Assembly: GCA_030490835.1 (NCBI GenBank)
Contig: CM059971.1
Coordinates: 930,001 to 994,000, forward strand
DNA length: 64,000 nucleotides
Direction of reading: 5' to 3'
Source: Annona cherimola
Taxonomy: Eukaryota > Streptophyta > Magnoliopsida > Magnoliales > Annonaceae
The notes beneath the pieces were generated by a model. That model made no database searches. It was not told the DNA's origin and saw only the letters and a list, made by a program, of their open reading frames with translations. The position numbers and the translations under genes were made by a program. Positions 22,000 through 32,285 of this stretch are shown in pieces; position 1 is the stretch's first letter; each line of letters opens with the position of its first letter.

Positions 22000-23366
22000 G
22001 AGACGTACATGGCGAGAGAGTTTCCTTTCTGTTTTTTAATCGATACTTATCCATTTGTTCATAGTGCATATGGGCTTATCTTTGCTTTGGAAAAGAAAGA
22101 AGATGAAAAAGAAAGATTGAAAGCGAAGCGTTGCAGGTCCAAAACAACATTTTCGGATTAAATTTGAGCTTAATTAGAGATATCTTCCAAGGTTTATCAT
22201 GTGATTGGTTAAGAAAAATCCATCCTCTTGGCATAGAAGAAGTAAAATCTGTTGACTTGCTTCAAAATAATGGGAACTTAACCGGTCGCAATACATACGA
22301 CTGTAAAAATTATTTTTATATTTAATAATAAAATTTTTTAATGTTTTTATAAGTATGCGAGTCCCATTTAGATTTTCTTCCCTGTAAAATTTGGTAATTT
22401 TTAAATTTATTAAAAAATTTATTTTATTTTGGAAAATTGAAATTCAAGACATGATACATGTGCCAGGTAAGGTTGCAAATACTTGTAATTTTTTGTAGGT
22501 ATATCTGCAAATTTAAAACATAATATGCATATTTACAAAATTAACAAATTTTAGATTTTATAAATGTTTCCCATGACAAGAAAATTTCTTAAATCGAACC
22601 ATTATTCTAGCTATATATTATATGACTTTGGCTGCGTGAGGAGTCATTTGGTTGCAACAATATATGAAGGAAACACAATAATTAACTAATGCATCATCAC
22701 ACATGAGGAAACGTTGTTATGTTTATGAACTTTGTCGCATTATAGCATTAGACATATCCATTATAATTGAGTAATGATTCTTTTAGCCTATATTAGCTTA
22801 GACTGTAAATCTTATTTTTTATAAAACTATTATTGTATCGTCGAGAAAATTGTTGAAAATAACTAAAATATTCTTAGATTTAAACATCTTAAAAATATAT
22901 ACAATCTCTGAAAAAGGTAAAAATTTGTATATAAGTTAAAACACATTTAAAATTACGGTTTTATGAAAAACAAAAAAAAAAGGATTTATAACCCAAGCTA
23001 AAAATATCACGCATTATAGTCTTGCCGCAAATGGTATTCAAGTAGGCTGCATGATTGGCTGCCTTTATTGTTACCTGCAACAATAATATATATGGTTTCA
23101 TAAGCATGGTTGCATAAGACATAAGTGCATGTAAAACATCTGTCAAAAAAAAAAAAAAAGGGAAAAGAGAAAGGAAGGTGCATTTGGAATATGCAAAATA
23201 TTAAAAAGCATTTTGCTTTTTTCTTGTCCTTGCTTTGGACAATTACACGCAACGCTGACTTAGCGTCAACTGAAAAAACACCAACAGTATATTACGTGAG
23301 AAAAGAGACAAATGAAAAAAGAGAGATGGAAAGCTATCAATCGTGTTTCATGATAATTTATTTTTA
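22000..23366. other. Promoter flank, then AT-rich sequence without genes
   Basis: 22000-22130 is the upstream region of the peptide gene. 22850-22980 resembles a single degraded arm of the foldback family. Short open frames elsewhere show no motif. Confidence 0.4.
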
Positions 23367-23645
23367 GGGTGTGTTTGGGAATAGATAAAACTTTTGATGA
23401 AAAGTTGTAGAGAGTAGAAGTTGTTAAATGATGTAATATGATTGGTGTAATGATAAGGAATAAATAGGATAAAGTTGAAATATACAGGTTAGTTGTATTG
23501 GTAGTTGTGTAGAATGATTAAAAAGTAGAATAGTTGTATAAAAAATATGAAGAAATAATTAAAAAATAATATAGTTGTAGAGAGTGAAAAGTTTTAAACG
23601 TAAAAGTTTTAACTTGACAACTTTTACTTATTACTAAACATACCC
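23367..23645. mobile_element. Tourist-like MITE, TSD TTA
   Basis: This 279-bp element has ends GGGTGTGTTTGGG and CTAAACATACCC, flanked by TTA (23364-23366 and 23646-23648). Its interior matches the other copies (AGTTGTAGAGAGTAGAAG, ATGATGTAATATGATTG). Confidence 0.9.
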
Positions 23646-23954
23646 TTAGTTGAACCAAACTACTTTTGCTTGGTAATCTTTTCGAAAGCAAACAATTATC
23701 ATCATGCTTTTAGGTGAAAAGAGAAGCTCAAAATAGAGAGCTAGAAAGCTGGCAAGTAATGACGAGAACGGTAATTTTAGGCGAAACTAGTTAATTTTTT
23801 TTAAGTAAGAAACTAGTTAACTGTCTACAATAAAAGTTCAAGCTTGTTTTTGTAGTTAATAGATATATGTTGCACATGCAAAAAGAGAGATGCTTAATTA
23901 TATTAAGAAAAAATAGGTTGATCTACTCAAAGCTTGTTGTTTGTGGAAATTTTA

Positions 23955-24752
23955 TTATTGTAAAGGTAATTTGCCAGTATATTTACTTAATTTAATGCTA
24001 ATTGCTGAGATACTTATATTATTTCATGAATTGTATGTTATCTCTCACAAAGTTTCACTAAAATTTTTTCTTTTGAGAAAGTAAGTTTCACTGAATTACT
24101 TGTATATCCATGTTAACAGATGACATTTAACGGAAGTACAAAAGCTATTAAATAAAAAAAGTAATTCACAAATATATCTACTTAGTTTGATGTTAATTGT
24201 TGATATACCTATATTATTTCACAAATTGCATATTACTCGTACAACATTTCACCACAATTGTTTGCGTACCCACGAAACCTCTTTCTCGTTAGAAGCTATT
24301 AATGTGTGCATTAAAAATTTGAATAGTGACTAAAATGACTTCTCGTCTGAAACTATTAATGCGTGCATTAAAATTTTGAATAATGACTGACATGACTTTG
24401 TTTGAGGTTATAGTAAAATCTCCTGATTTATAAAACACCCACTTGCACAGGTGGAAAGGATTTACCTGTGAAATAATATGTCAGCAATTAACACGAGCAC
24501 ATAAGTAATTTTGAAAAAACTTTGTGAGGATAATATAGGATTCATAAAACAATGAAAGTATATCAGCAATTAGCATCAAATTAAGTAGGTATATTAGCAA
24601 ATTAGGCTTTTTTATTTAACAACTATTAACATAAGTGTGCAATTAATTTTGATAAAACTTTATGAGAAAATATACAATTCCTAAAATAATATAGGTATAT
24701 CAGCAATTAATGTCAAACTAAATAAATAGTTATATCAGCAAATTACTCTTAT
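23955..24752. mobile_element. Large composite foldback element
   Basis: Its outer arms are inverted: GGTAATTTGCCAGTATAT near 23965 pairs with ATATCAGCAAATTAC near 24733. A second inner pair sits at 24160-24260 and 24470-24610, sharing TATATCAGCAATTA and AATTGCTGATATACC. The loop also holds a repeat of GAAACTATTAATG(C/T)GTGCATTAAAA. No coding sequence is present. It is probably one element nested in, or duplicated within, another. Confidence 0.65.
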
Positions 24753-24769
24753 TGTAATCTCAATTGTCC

Positions 24770-24958
24770 GGGAACGAACAGGAGTGCAATATTATATTCA
24801 ATTAGATTCCTGAAAGTGACAAATTGATGATGTTCAAATTCGACGTGGATAATTAAGAAGTAGAAAATTTTTTGCTACTGGTGAAGCTGCTTGTTCTTAA
24901 CACGCAAGTGAAATAATTGATTTTTAGTTCCAAGACTGTCCTGATTATAGTCATCCCA
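24770..24958 (-). repeat. 3'-flank copy of the peptide-gene paralogue
   Basis: It matches 25555-25737 (GGAACGAACAGGAGTGCA, GATTCCTGAAAGTGACA, GCTGCTTGTTCTTAACA). The latter lies immediately 3' of the orphan peptide exon. It is evidence for another duplication whose coding part is gone. Confidence 0.7.
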
Positions 24959-25099
24959 TCAATTTAGTCACTGCCCAGATTTTTAAACAGAGCCATTGCG
25001 GGAGTATATATCTTTTTATTTCACTTTTTCTCTTTCGGCTCCTTTGTGTTCATACACATAGTCAAAGCAGGGCGGCTTATAATGTTACCGGAGGATGGA

Positions 25100-25357
25100 A
25101 ATTTAGAGAGTATATTTGACACTTAATAAAAATTTTGAAATTTTTTTGGTATAAAATGTTTTAAAATAAGAAAAGTGACGTGACATTATAGAAGTGAGGG
25201 TTAAGAGTAAAATAAAACAAAATAAAAATAAATAGGATAGTTATATCACTAATTATGACATATAAGAAATGTTAGGAAATGATTAAAAAGATGAAAATTA
25301 AAAAATGAAAAGTTTTAAATTAAACAATTTTTCATGACTGCGAAACACACATATATA
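25100..25357. mobile_element. Degraded Tourist-like MITE
   Basis: It runs from AGAGTATATTTGACACTT to TGCGAAACACACATA. Its interior has family features (AAAGTGACGTGACATTATAG, AATAGGATAGTTATATCA, GAAAAGTTTTAAATTAAA). Termini have decayed. Confidence 0.5.
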
Positions 25358-25436
25358 TTTAAATTATGAAGGGGCCATATTATTGTTAATCAGGGTGGTA
25401 TACAAAATACATATGTTTTTCAATATTTTAAATTTT

Positions 25437-25530
25437 TTTAAAAAAAATTACTTGAAAAATTGGCCGCTTGGAAACTTGTTTTCTTAAAAAAATTACTTGA
25501 AAAATTGGCCGCTTGGGAACTTGTTTTCCG
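25437..25530. repeat. 46-bp tandem duplication
   Basis: The phrase AAAAATTACTTGAAAAATTGG...CTTGTTTTC occurs twice in immediate succession, with a single difference in GG(A/G)AACTTG. It is a recent local duplication. Confidence 0.85.
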
Positions 25531-25554
25531 TGGAAATTTCATTCTTACATTTTC

Positions 25555-25737
25555 GGCTTTCCAGGAACGAACTGGAGTGCATTAAATTTGATTCCTGAAA
25601 GCGACACATTGATGATGTTGGAATATTTTTATGTGGACAATTTATAGACCTAGAAAATTTTCAGCGCTGGTGTAGCTGCTCGTTCTTAACAATCAAATTA
25701 AACAATGGATTTCTCGATCCACAGCTATCCCGTTCTT
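25555..25737 (-). repeat. 3' flank of the orphan peptide exon
   Basis: Duplicate of 24770-24958. It lies directly downstream (minus strand) of the exon at 25738-25858. Confidence 0.7.
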
Positions 25738-25858
25738 ATATGAGCAATGTCGAGGATGTCATCTGGCTTCCTGTTGCTAGGGATGGATGTCCAGTTTTTG
25801 AGCGGGTCGTATCGGATTGCCGCTGCATCCGACTCGGACTTCTTGTCCTCAGCTGACA
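25738..25858 (-). pseudogene. Orphan exon 2 of a secreted peptide paralogue
   Basis: After an acceptor (GTTCTGTCAG), the minus strand reads AEDKKSESDAAAIRYDPLKN, then WTSIPSNRKPDDILDIAHIR and a stop. Position, phase and the start Ala-Glu-(Asp/Glu) match exon 2 of the gene at 21481-21920, as does Ile-x-Tyr-x-Pro-Leu-Lys. Both cysteines are absent. The upstream sequence keeps intron-like homology (CTGTTAGTTACG) but no signal-peptide exon; a foldback element begins at about 26100 where it should be. It is probably a broken paralogue. Confidence 0.6.
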
Positions 25859-26094
25859 GAACAGTACACATGACAAGTAAAAATCTCTCTTAGTTATTAT
25901 ACATCAAAAAAAAAAAAAAAAAAACTCTGTTAGTTACGATGACAAATTAAGTAGCAGAATCGGAAAAGGAAATCATTACCATCCAAACAGTTCATGAGGT
26001 AGTTATCAGAAGGTCGATGGAATTAAATCATCTCTAATGAATCGTATCACCCCAATTGATACACTCGTTGTGCCTGGTGTAGGTTAAAAATTTC
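25859..26094. other. Intron remnant of the peptide paralogue
   Basis: It contains CTCTGTTAGTTACG and a poly-A stretch (25905-25923), and resembles the intron of the gene at 21.6-21.8 kb in its first part. No exon is recognised. Confidence 0.4.
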
Positions 26095-26936
26095 AGAAGC
26101 CCGTGAAGGACGTATGCACCCGAGTGCATACACCCCTTTTTTATTTTTTTTTTAAAATTTTTTTTCGTGAAACTATTAATTTAGCATATGTGTCAATTTT
26201 TACTATTTTTGAAAATTTTTAAATTTTTTTCCAATTTTAAAAATTAGTAGTTACCAGTGATTTTTAAAAATCCGAAAAAATATCTAAAAGACTTCAAAAA
26301 TCATAACAATTAATATAGATGTTAAATATACTTAGATTAACAATTTTATGAACCAAATTTAAAAAAAAAGAGTAAAATACAGTCGAGCGCATACGATGAA
26401 ATCCCGTCAGAAGCACGGGCTTAAAATTAACTGTGGTGCTGTCTCTATTGAGAAGGGTATCAACTTTTTTGCAGGGCATCGACAAAAATTATTTGTGGAG
26501 CATCGACAAAAACGTATCATGCCAACTTTTCCACTGTACTCTGTGGCTTACCTTTCCCGCAGTTCTTTTGTTTTTTTCTTTTTTTTTTTTGCTTTTTGCT
26601 TTTTATTTTGATAAAGCACAGTTTTCTTTTTTTCAGGGAACACTCCCACAGTGATGTGTCAGAGTAACAAACGAGGAAAATTATCGGCTCGCTAAAAATG
26701 GCCAACCACAGGTGAAATACAAAAAAGCTATGGGATCAATCAAGAAAATTTGCTACTTGACAGCCAATGTGCTGGAAAAGAGAGTAACGGAAATAAATAT
26801 GAAATGCGTGCACAGATGCAGGAAATAAATTATTAGAAAGTATGTTATGGCCAGGGGTGGGGGGTGGGTGTGGTGTGGGTGTGTTGGGAGGAGAAAGTGT
26901 GAGAGATTGAATTTACCGGGTGCACTTAGGCTTGAC
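26095..26936. repeat. Tandem repeat unit B
   Basis: It consists of a foldback MITE (26105-26400), the A-type segment (26401-26640), and a downstream half (CACTCCCACAGTGATGTGTC, GGCCAACCACAGGTGAAA, TTGCTACTTGACAGCC, GTGGGTGTGGTGTGGGTGTG, TTTACCGGGTGCACTTAGGC). Units C and D have the same order. No protein is encoded. The downstream half is distantly related to the inverted repeat at 17-18 kb. Confidence 0.85.
26105..26400. mobile_element. Mutator-like foldback MITE, copy d
   Basis: Inverted repeat beginning near GGACGTATGCACCCGAGTGC and ending near GAGCGCATACGATG, with a family centre (TTAGTAGTTACCAGTGATTT). CAGAAGCCC and CAGAAGCAC just outside the ends may be an imperfect 9-bp target duplication. 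Confidence 0.65.
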
Positions 26937-27056
26937 GATGATATACGTATTTGAATTGTGCTTTGTTGTAGTAGCTAGCTATTGAAATGGAAGGATGAAT
27001 ATAATTATCTAATATCATTATAATTTAAATCAATCTAATTCAAATTATTGTTTTAT
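26937..27056. repeat. 120-bp insert, second copy at 35400-35525
   Basis: The segment CGATGATATACGTATTTGAA...AATTATTGTTTTAT is present in unit B after GGCTTGA but absent from the same place in units C and D. A close copy lies at 35400-35525. Its class is unclear; no inverted termini are obvious. Confidence 0.7.
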
Positions 27057-27497
27057 GAACCCGAGTACATATACCCCTTTTTTATTTTTTTGAAATTTTT
27101 TTCGCGAAACTGTTAATCTAAGTATATTTAGCATATGTATCAATTTTTACTATTTTTGAAAATTTTCAAATTTTTTTCGATTTTTAAAAATTAGTAGTTA
27201 CCTGTAATTTTTAAAAATCCTAAAAAATATATAAAAGTCTTCAAAAATCATAAAAATTAATATAATGTTAAATATACTTAGATTAATAGTTTTATGAAAA
27301 AATTATAAAAAAAAGGGTAAAATACACTTGAGCGCATACGATGAAAACCCGTTAGAAGCTCGTGCCTAAAAATAAGTGTGGAGCTGTCTCTATTGAGAAG
27401 GGTATTTGCCTTATTATTGAGCTTAACTTTTTGCAGGGCATCGACAAAAACGTATCATGCCAACTTTTCCACTGTACTCTGTGACTTGACATTCCCG

Positions 27498-27534
<37 letters not shown>

Positions 27535-27890
27535 TTTTGCTTTTTTATTTTGATAAAGCACAGGTCTCTTGTTTTTCAGGGAACACTCCTACAGTGTTGT
27601 GTCAGAGTAACAAACGAGGAAAATTTAACGGCTCCCTAAAAATGGCCAACCACAAGTGAAATACAAATAAGCTATGGGATCAATCCAGAAAATTTGCTAC
27701 TTGGCAGCCAATGTGCTGGAAAAGAGAGTAGCGGAAATATGAAATGCGTGCACAGATGCAGGAAATAAATTATTAGAAAGTATGTTATGACCAGGGATGG
27801 GGGGTGGGTGTGGTGTGGGTGTGTTGGGAGGAGAAAGTGTGAGCGAACGAATTTACCGGGTGCACTTAGGCTTGATGAACTCAAGTGTAT
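27057..27890. repeat. Tandem repeat unit C
   Basis: Same order as unit B: foldback MITE (27060-27345), A-type segment (27346-27590) and downstream half (27591-27890). The poly-T tract after TTCCCGCAG is longer (27505-27530). It is closest to unit B in the downstream half. Confidence 0.85.
27060..27345. mobile_element. Mutator-like foldback MITE, copy e
   Basis: Inverted repeat with arms CGAAACTGTTAATCTAAGTA and TACTTAGATTAATAGTTTTA. It lies in the same position relative to the A-type segment as copies c, d and f, so it was duplicated with its unit. Confidence 0.7.
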
Positions 27891-28545
27891 TTAACTATTT
27901 TTTATTTTTTTGAATTTTTTTTTTATAAAACTAGTAATCTAAATGCATTTAACATGTGTTTCAAGTTTTATTTTTTTTATATTTGTGAATATTTTTTTGC
28001 ACTTTTTTAGGTTTTAAAAATCTTTAAAAATTACAAATCTTTTTCTCATTCTTGTATAGTTAACATATAGATTTTAACCCTATTGTCATTACTTCTCATC
28101 ATTACCTATATAGTATTACATTATTTTATTTTGATTAAAAATTCTTAACCTTAAAACTCTTTATCCAAAAGTTTTATTACTTTCCAAACAAATCCAAAAT
28201 TTTAAAAAAATTATATAGTCCTTAAGAAATGATAAGCTTTTTATTAGATAAGAAATGATAAGTTTGTCTTAAGAAAAATGAGTTTATCATTATTATTTTT
28301 CTCATTATTAAAATTGTTTTCGAAACCATTTTTTTATTTTTAAAATCAGTGGCATTTTCGTAATTTGTTTCGAAAATGCCGCTAATTTAAAAAATTTTAA
28401 AAAATATGCACAAATCTCTAAAAATGATAAAATTTTATATACATGTTAATTCACTTAGACTAACAGGTGAATAACAAAATTTTTAAAAAATTTGCACCCA
28501 AGTGCACCTAAATGAATTGCACTTGGGTGCACTAGATCGAGTCCC
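27891..28545. mobile_element. Foldback MITE interrupted by a Tourist-like fragment
   Basis: The left arm begins near GAACTCAAGTGTATTTAA. The right part has the family centre (AATCAGTGGCATTTTCGTAA near 28346) and ends with GCACTTGGGTGCAC near 28530. Between them, about 28045-28200 reads like a Tourist MITE right end (CCAAAAGTTTTATTACTTTCCAAACAAATCC region). The uninterrupted relative follows unit D at 29765-30050. Confidence 0.55.
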
Positions 28546-28644
28546 TACATTGGCCGAGGGATGCATCAACCTTTTAGCATCATTAGAGTAGCATTCTAGC
28601 AACGCCGGATTGAGTGGTGAGCGTAGGATGTCAGAAGTCGGTGA

Positions 28645-28960
28645 AGGATGTATGCACCCGAGTGTAGATACCCTTTTTTATTTTTTTTGAAATTTTTTTT
28701 CGTGAAACTGTTAATCTAAGTGTATTTAGCATATGTATTAATTTTTACTATTTTTGAAAATTTTTAAATTTTTTTCCATTTTTAAAATTAGCAGTTACCA
28801 GTATTTTTAAAAATCCAAAAAAAATATCTAAAAGTCTTAAAAATCATAAAAATTGATATATATATATATATATATATATTAAATATACGTAGATTAACAG
28901 TTTTATGAAAAAATTTAAAAAAAGAAGGTGAAATACACTCGAGTGTGTACGATGAAAACC
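28645..28960. mobile_element. Mutator-like foldback MITE, copy f
   Basis: Inverted repeat beginning GATGTATGCACCCGAGTG and ending near GAGTGTGTACGATG. It contains an (AT)n run at 28857-28878. It belongs to unit D. Confidence 0.7.
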
Positions 28961-29165
28961 CGTTAGAAGCACTGGCCTAAAAATAACTGTAGTGCTGTCT
29001 CTATTGAGAAGGGTATTTGCCTTATTATTGAGCTCAACTTTTTGCAGGGCACCGACAAAAGCGGTTATCTGCATTATTTAGCAGCTCAATTATTTGTGGG
29101 GCATCCACAAAAATGTATCATGCCAACTTTTCCAGTGCACTCTGTGGCTTAACTTTCCCGCAGTT

Positions 29166-29450
29166 ACCAACCGAGCCGTGCTCGGTTCGTCACCGGATGC
29201 CTATCAGGGCCGTTTGCGTGCGCCGGTGCTGGGTTCGAATCCAGTTTCGGTATTTCGGCCAAAAAATGGGTTGTGAGAGCAAGTGGTCTCCCAGTTAGTT
29301 GTTGGAAGCTATGTTTTTCTAATTCTTTGGTGGAACTGTATTTCCAGATTTCTTTAAGAGAGTTATGTGTATCTTCAGATTTGTAAAAATGTCTTAGATC
29401 TTCAGTATAATATGTGTTGAGATGTATGTAAATATATACTATAAAAAAAA
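29166..29450 (+). mobile_element. tRNA-derived SINE, TSD ACTTTCCCGCAGTT
   Basis: This 285-bp insert ends in a short A-tail (TATAAAAAAAA) and is flanked by the same 14 bases (29152-29165 and 29451-29464). It carries a perfect RNA polymerase III B box, GGTTCGAATCC, at 29232-29242, about 67 bases from its start. An A-box-like stretch (GAGCCGTGCTCGG) lies near 29173. Units A, B and C show the site without the insert. These are the hallmarks of a SINE retroposition. It encodes no protein. Confidence 0.85.
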
Positions 29451-29764
29451 ACTTTCCCGCAGTTTTTTTTTTTTTGGCTTTTTTGCTTTTTTGCTTTTTT
29501 ATTTTGATTAAAGCACAGTTCTCTTGTTTTTCAGGGAACACTCCCACAGTGATGTGTCAGAGTAACAAACGAGGAAAATTTAACGGCTTGCTAAAAATGG
29601 CCAACCACAGGTGAAATATAAATAAGCTATGGGATCAATCAAGAAAATTTGCTACTTGACAGCCAATGTGCTGGAAAAGAGGGTAGCACAGATGCAGGAA
29701 ATAAATTATTAGAAAGTATGTTATGGCCAGTGGCGGGGTGAGTAATCGAATTTACCGGCTGCAC

Positions 29765-30050
29765 TTAGGCCGGATGAACTCGGGTGTATTTAACTATTTT
29801 TAAATTTTTTTTTGAATTTTTATTTATAAAACTAGTAATCTAAATGCATTTAATATGCGTTTCAAGTTTTACCTTTTTCATATTCGTGAATTTTTTTAGA
29901 TTTTTTTATGTTTTAAAAATCTAAAAAAATTACAAATCTTCAAAAAAATAGTAAAACTTGATACACACATCGAATATACTTAGATTAATAATTGTATAAT
30001 TTTTTTTTTAAAAAAAAAAAAAAAATTTGCATCCGAGTGCACACGAGCAG
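29765..30050. mobile_element. Foldback MITE (diverged subfamily)
   Basis: Arms are GAACTCGGGTGTATTTAA and TTTGCATCCGAGTGCACA, with the inner TTTTAAAAATC axis near 29925. It is the same element as the one after unit C, without its internal insertion. Confidence 0.6.
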
Positions 30051-30432
30051 ACCCCCAAATGCGAATGCTAGTAGAGCTCCTACCATAGGTTGACCTCCAT
30101 GTCTTCCTCTGGTGAACGGGAGCAATAGTCTTATTATATAAGTATGATTTCCAAATGGAACAATAAAAAAGGAAAGTGTGTTATGACAAAATATAAAGAT
30201 GAAAGAAAGTACGTTATGACGTGTATAAGTGGTACAGCATATAAAAAAGATAGCAAACTTTTTTTAAATCTTCCGCGGCACTATGGAAAAAGAGATTTCT
30301 ATCACAGTTCAATTATCCTCATTTATTATCATGCACATTATTACTACCTCTGCTTGTTTTTTGAACTTTGCTCTTGAAAACGCAAAGGGGAGTAGAAAAG
30401 CCGACATGAAAATATGAAAATCCGAAGTAACT
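30051..30432. other. No recognisable gene
   Basis: A 77-codon plus-strand open frame (30144-30377) has no motif. Otherwise unremarkable. Confidence 0.35.
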
Positions 30433-30441
30433 CTTTTTTAA

Positions 30442-30908
30442 GGAACCCAATACTATGCACCCGGGTGCATTCAGCCTCAATGCACTCGGGTGCACTGCAC
30501 CTATTTTTTTTTATTTTTTTTAAATTTTTTTTTCATACAATGGTTAATCTAGGTTTATTTAACATATGTATCAATTTTTACTATTTTTGGAGACTTTTAG
30601 ATATTTTTTTAGATTTTTTAAAATCAGTGGCATTTTCCGTAATTTTAAATTGATACATATGTTAAATTGATACATATGTTAAATAATAGATTTTTTAAAA
30701 TCAGTGGCATTTTCCGTAATTTTAAAATGCCACTGATTTTAAAAAATCTAAAAAAATATCTAAAAATTTTCAAAAATAGTAAAAATTGATACATATGTTA
30801 AATAAACCTATATTAACAGCTTCATGAAAAAATTTTCAAAAAAAAATAGGTGCAGTGCACCCGGGTGCATTGAGGCTGAATGCACCCGGGTGCATAGGAT
30901 TGGGTTCC
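30442..30908. mobile_element. Mutator-like foldback MITE, copy g, 9-bp TSD
   Basis: This nearly perfect inverted repeat of 467 bp starts GGAACCCAATACTATGCACC and ends GGTGCATAGGATTGGGTTCC. Each terminus carries two G/C-rich palindromes (CACCCGGGTG). The flanking nine bases are CTTTTTTAA (30433-30441) and CTTTTTCAA (30909-30917), identical at eight positions. The centre carries the AAATCAGTGGCATTTTCCGT axis, locally duplicated. It is the best-preserved long copy. Confidence 0.85.
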
Positions 30909-31006
30909 CTTTTTCAAAGCCCCGCGTAAGCATAATTAACTCTTTTTTTATGGAGGTATATTAAATGAGTTTAGATTGTACTTATAAGCATCTCAAGGGT
31001 GTGTTT

Positions 31007-31165
31007 GTCATTTTAATACACTTATCAATCTAAAATATTTTACTCTTCATTACTATTGTATTTTCTATTAACTACTTACATTTTTTTATGCAACTACTAT
31101 ATTTTTCAATCATTTATTCATTACTACTCATATAACTACCTTATCTGTTCTAAATTTATTGAAAA
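31007..31165. mobile_element. Partial Tourist-like MITE
   Basis: It starts GGGTGTGTTTGTCATTT and contains family-like interior (ACTATTGTATTTTCTATTAA, CAACTACTATATTTTTCAATC). The right end is lost. Confidence 0.5.
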
Positions 31166-31199
31166 AAGTGCAAAATAGTGTACTGAATCTTAACACGTA

Positions 31200-31480
31200 G
31201 GGTGTGTTTGGTAACGACCAGAAGTTGTCAAGTTAAAATTTTTCAATCTAAAACTTTTCACTCTCCACAACTATCCTATTTTTTAATTATTTCTTCACAT
31301 TTTTGTATGCAACTACCCTACTTTTCAATTATTTTTACACAACTATCAATACAACTAACCTATCTATTTCAATTTTATCCTATTTATTCCTCATTATTAC
31401 TCCTATCATATTACATCATTTGACAACTTATCATCTCTACAACTTTTCATTAAAAGTTTTATTCATTCCCAAACACACCT
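31200..31480. mobile_element. Tourist-like MITE, TSD GTA
   Basis: This 281-bp full element has ends GGGTGTGTTTGG and CCCAAACACACCT, with GTA on both sides (31197-31199 and 31481-31483). It is the cleanest family reference in the window. Confidence 0.9.
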
Positions 31481-32285
31481 GTAAACTCGGTAGCATACTA
31501 CCGAATCTTCTCCTCCCAATGCTTCACATCGTATCGAGTTGTCTCTTTAAAGCGAATTAAATTGATTAAGATAAGAAAATCACTTCCAACATAAATCTAT
31601 TGAAATGGGAGCGAGGTTATCCATTCTAGTCCAAAGCAGAGCGCCTTAGCTTCTATGAGCAAAGGATCAAGTAGATTATCTATCTGTCAAACTTTAGCTA
31701 CAAGGAAGCCCCGTGATGAATTATTGATGATAGCCCCCCATACCTCCATACCTCCTTTCGTTGGCCTCGGTCTCTTCCTATTCTTGCTCTTTCTCCCATG
31801 TTCTTAGAAGTGGAAACTCTGTAGCTCATTATATGCAGAATATGCTATTACCTGTACTAAGCATCATCCATATGGTAAGATGAACCTCCCATATGTATTG
31901 CTGATTTGTTGTACCATGACTCTTATATTAATGAATGAACCTTCTCAATATGCTATGCTTCTCAATATGCTGATCGCACTCCTCTGCCTGTTGAGGAAGG
32001 GGATAAAATCCAATCCCAAGGTTTTGACACATACATATGCATTGAATTATTATCTTTTAAGACCGTCCTTGTGTCTTGTGTGAAAATCATCCCCAAGGTT
32101 TTGACAAGCCACCGGTTTTAGCCTGTGGTTTCAATGAACTACTTCTGTACATTTTTGTCTTTTTCATTTTTGTTTAGCGTTGCGTTTACGATTTTGTGAT
32201 GTCGTGACAGGTTCGAATATTGCTGGCAGTGGAAATTTTGTGGGTGGCGTCTTCTCCCCACGTGTGGGAGCGTTCACCATAGGTT
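31481..32285. other. No recognisable gene
   Basis: Mixed-composition sequence with a 67-codon plus frame at 31880-32083 but no recognised family. CCCAAGGTTTTGACA occurs twice (32014 and 32091). Confidence 0.35.

Larger units (their letters stand above)
28620..29765. repeat. Tandem repeat unit D (carries a SINE)
   Basis: It consists of a foldback MITE (28645-28960), an A-type segment (28961-29165), the SINE with its duplicated target (29166-29464), and a downstream half (29465-29765) shortened in the GGGTGTGG tract. It is the third tandem copy after B and C. Confidence 0.85.

Noticed and set aside
29166..29250. Possible tRNA gene (B box GGTTCGAATCC)
   Set aside because: No cloverleaf pairs are evident, and the segment is the head of a 285-bp insert with an A-tail and target duplication, so it is a SINE.
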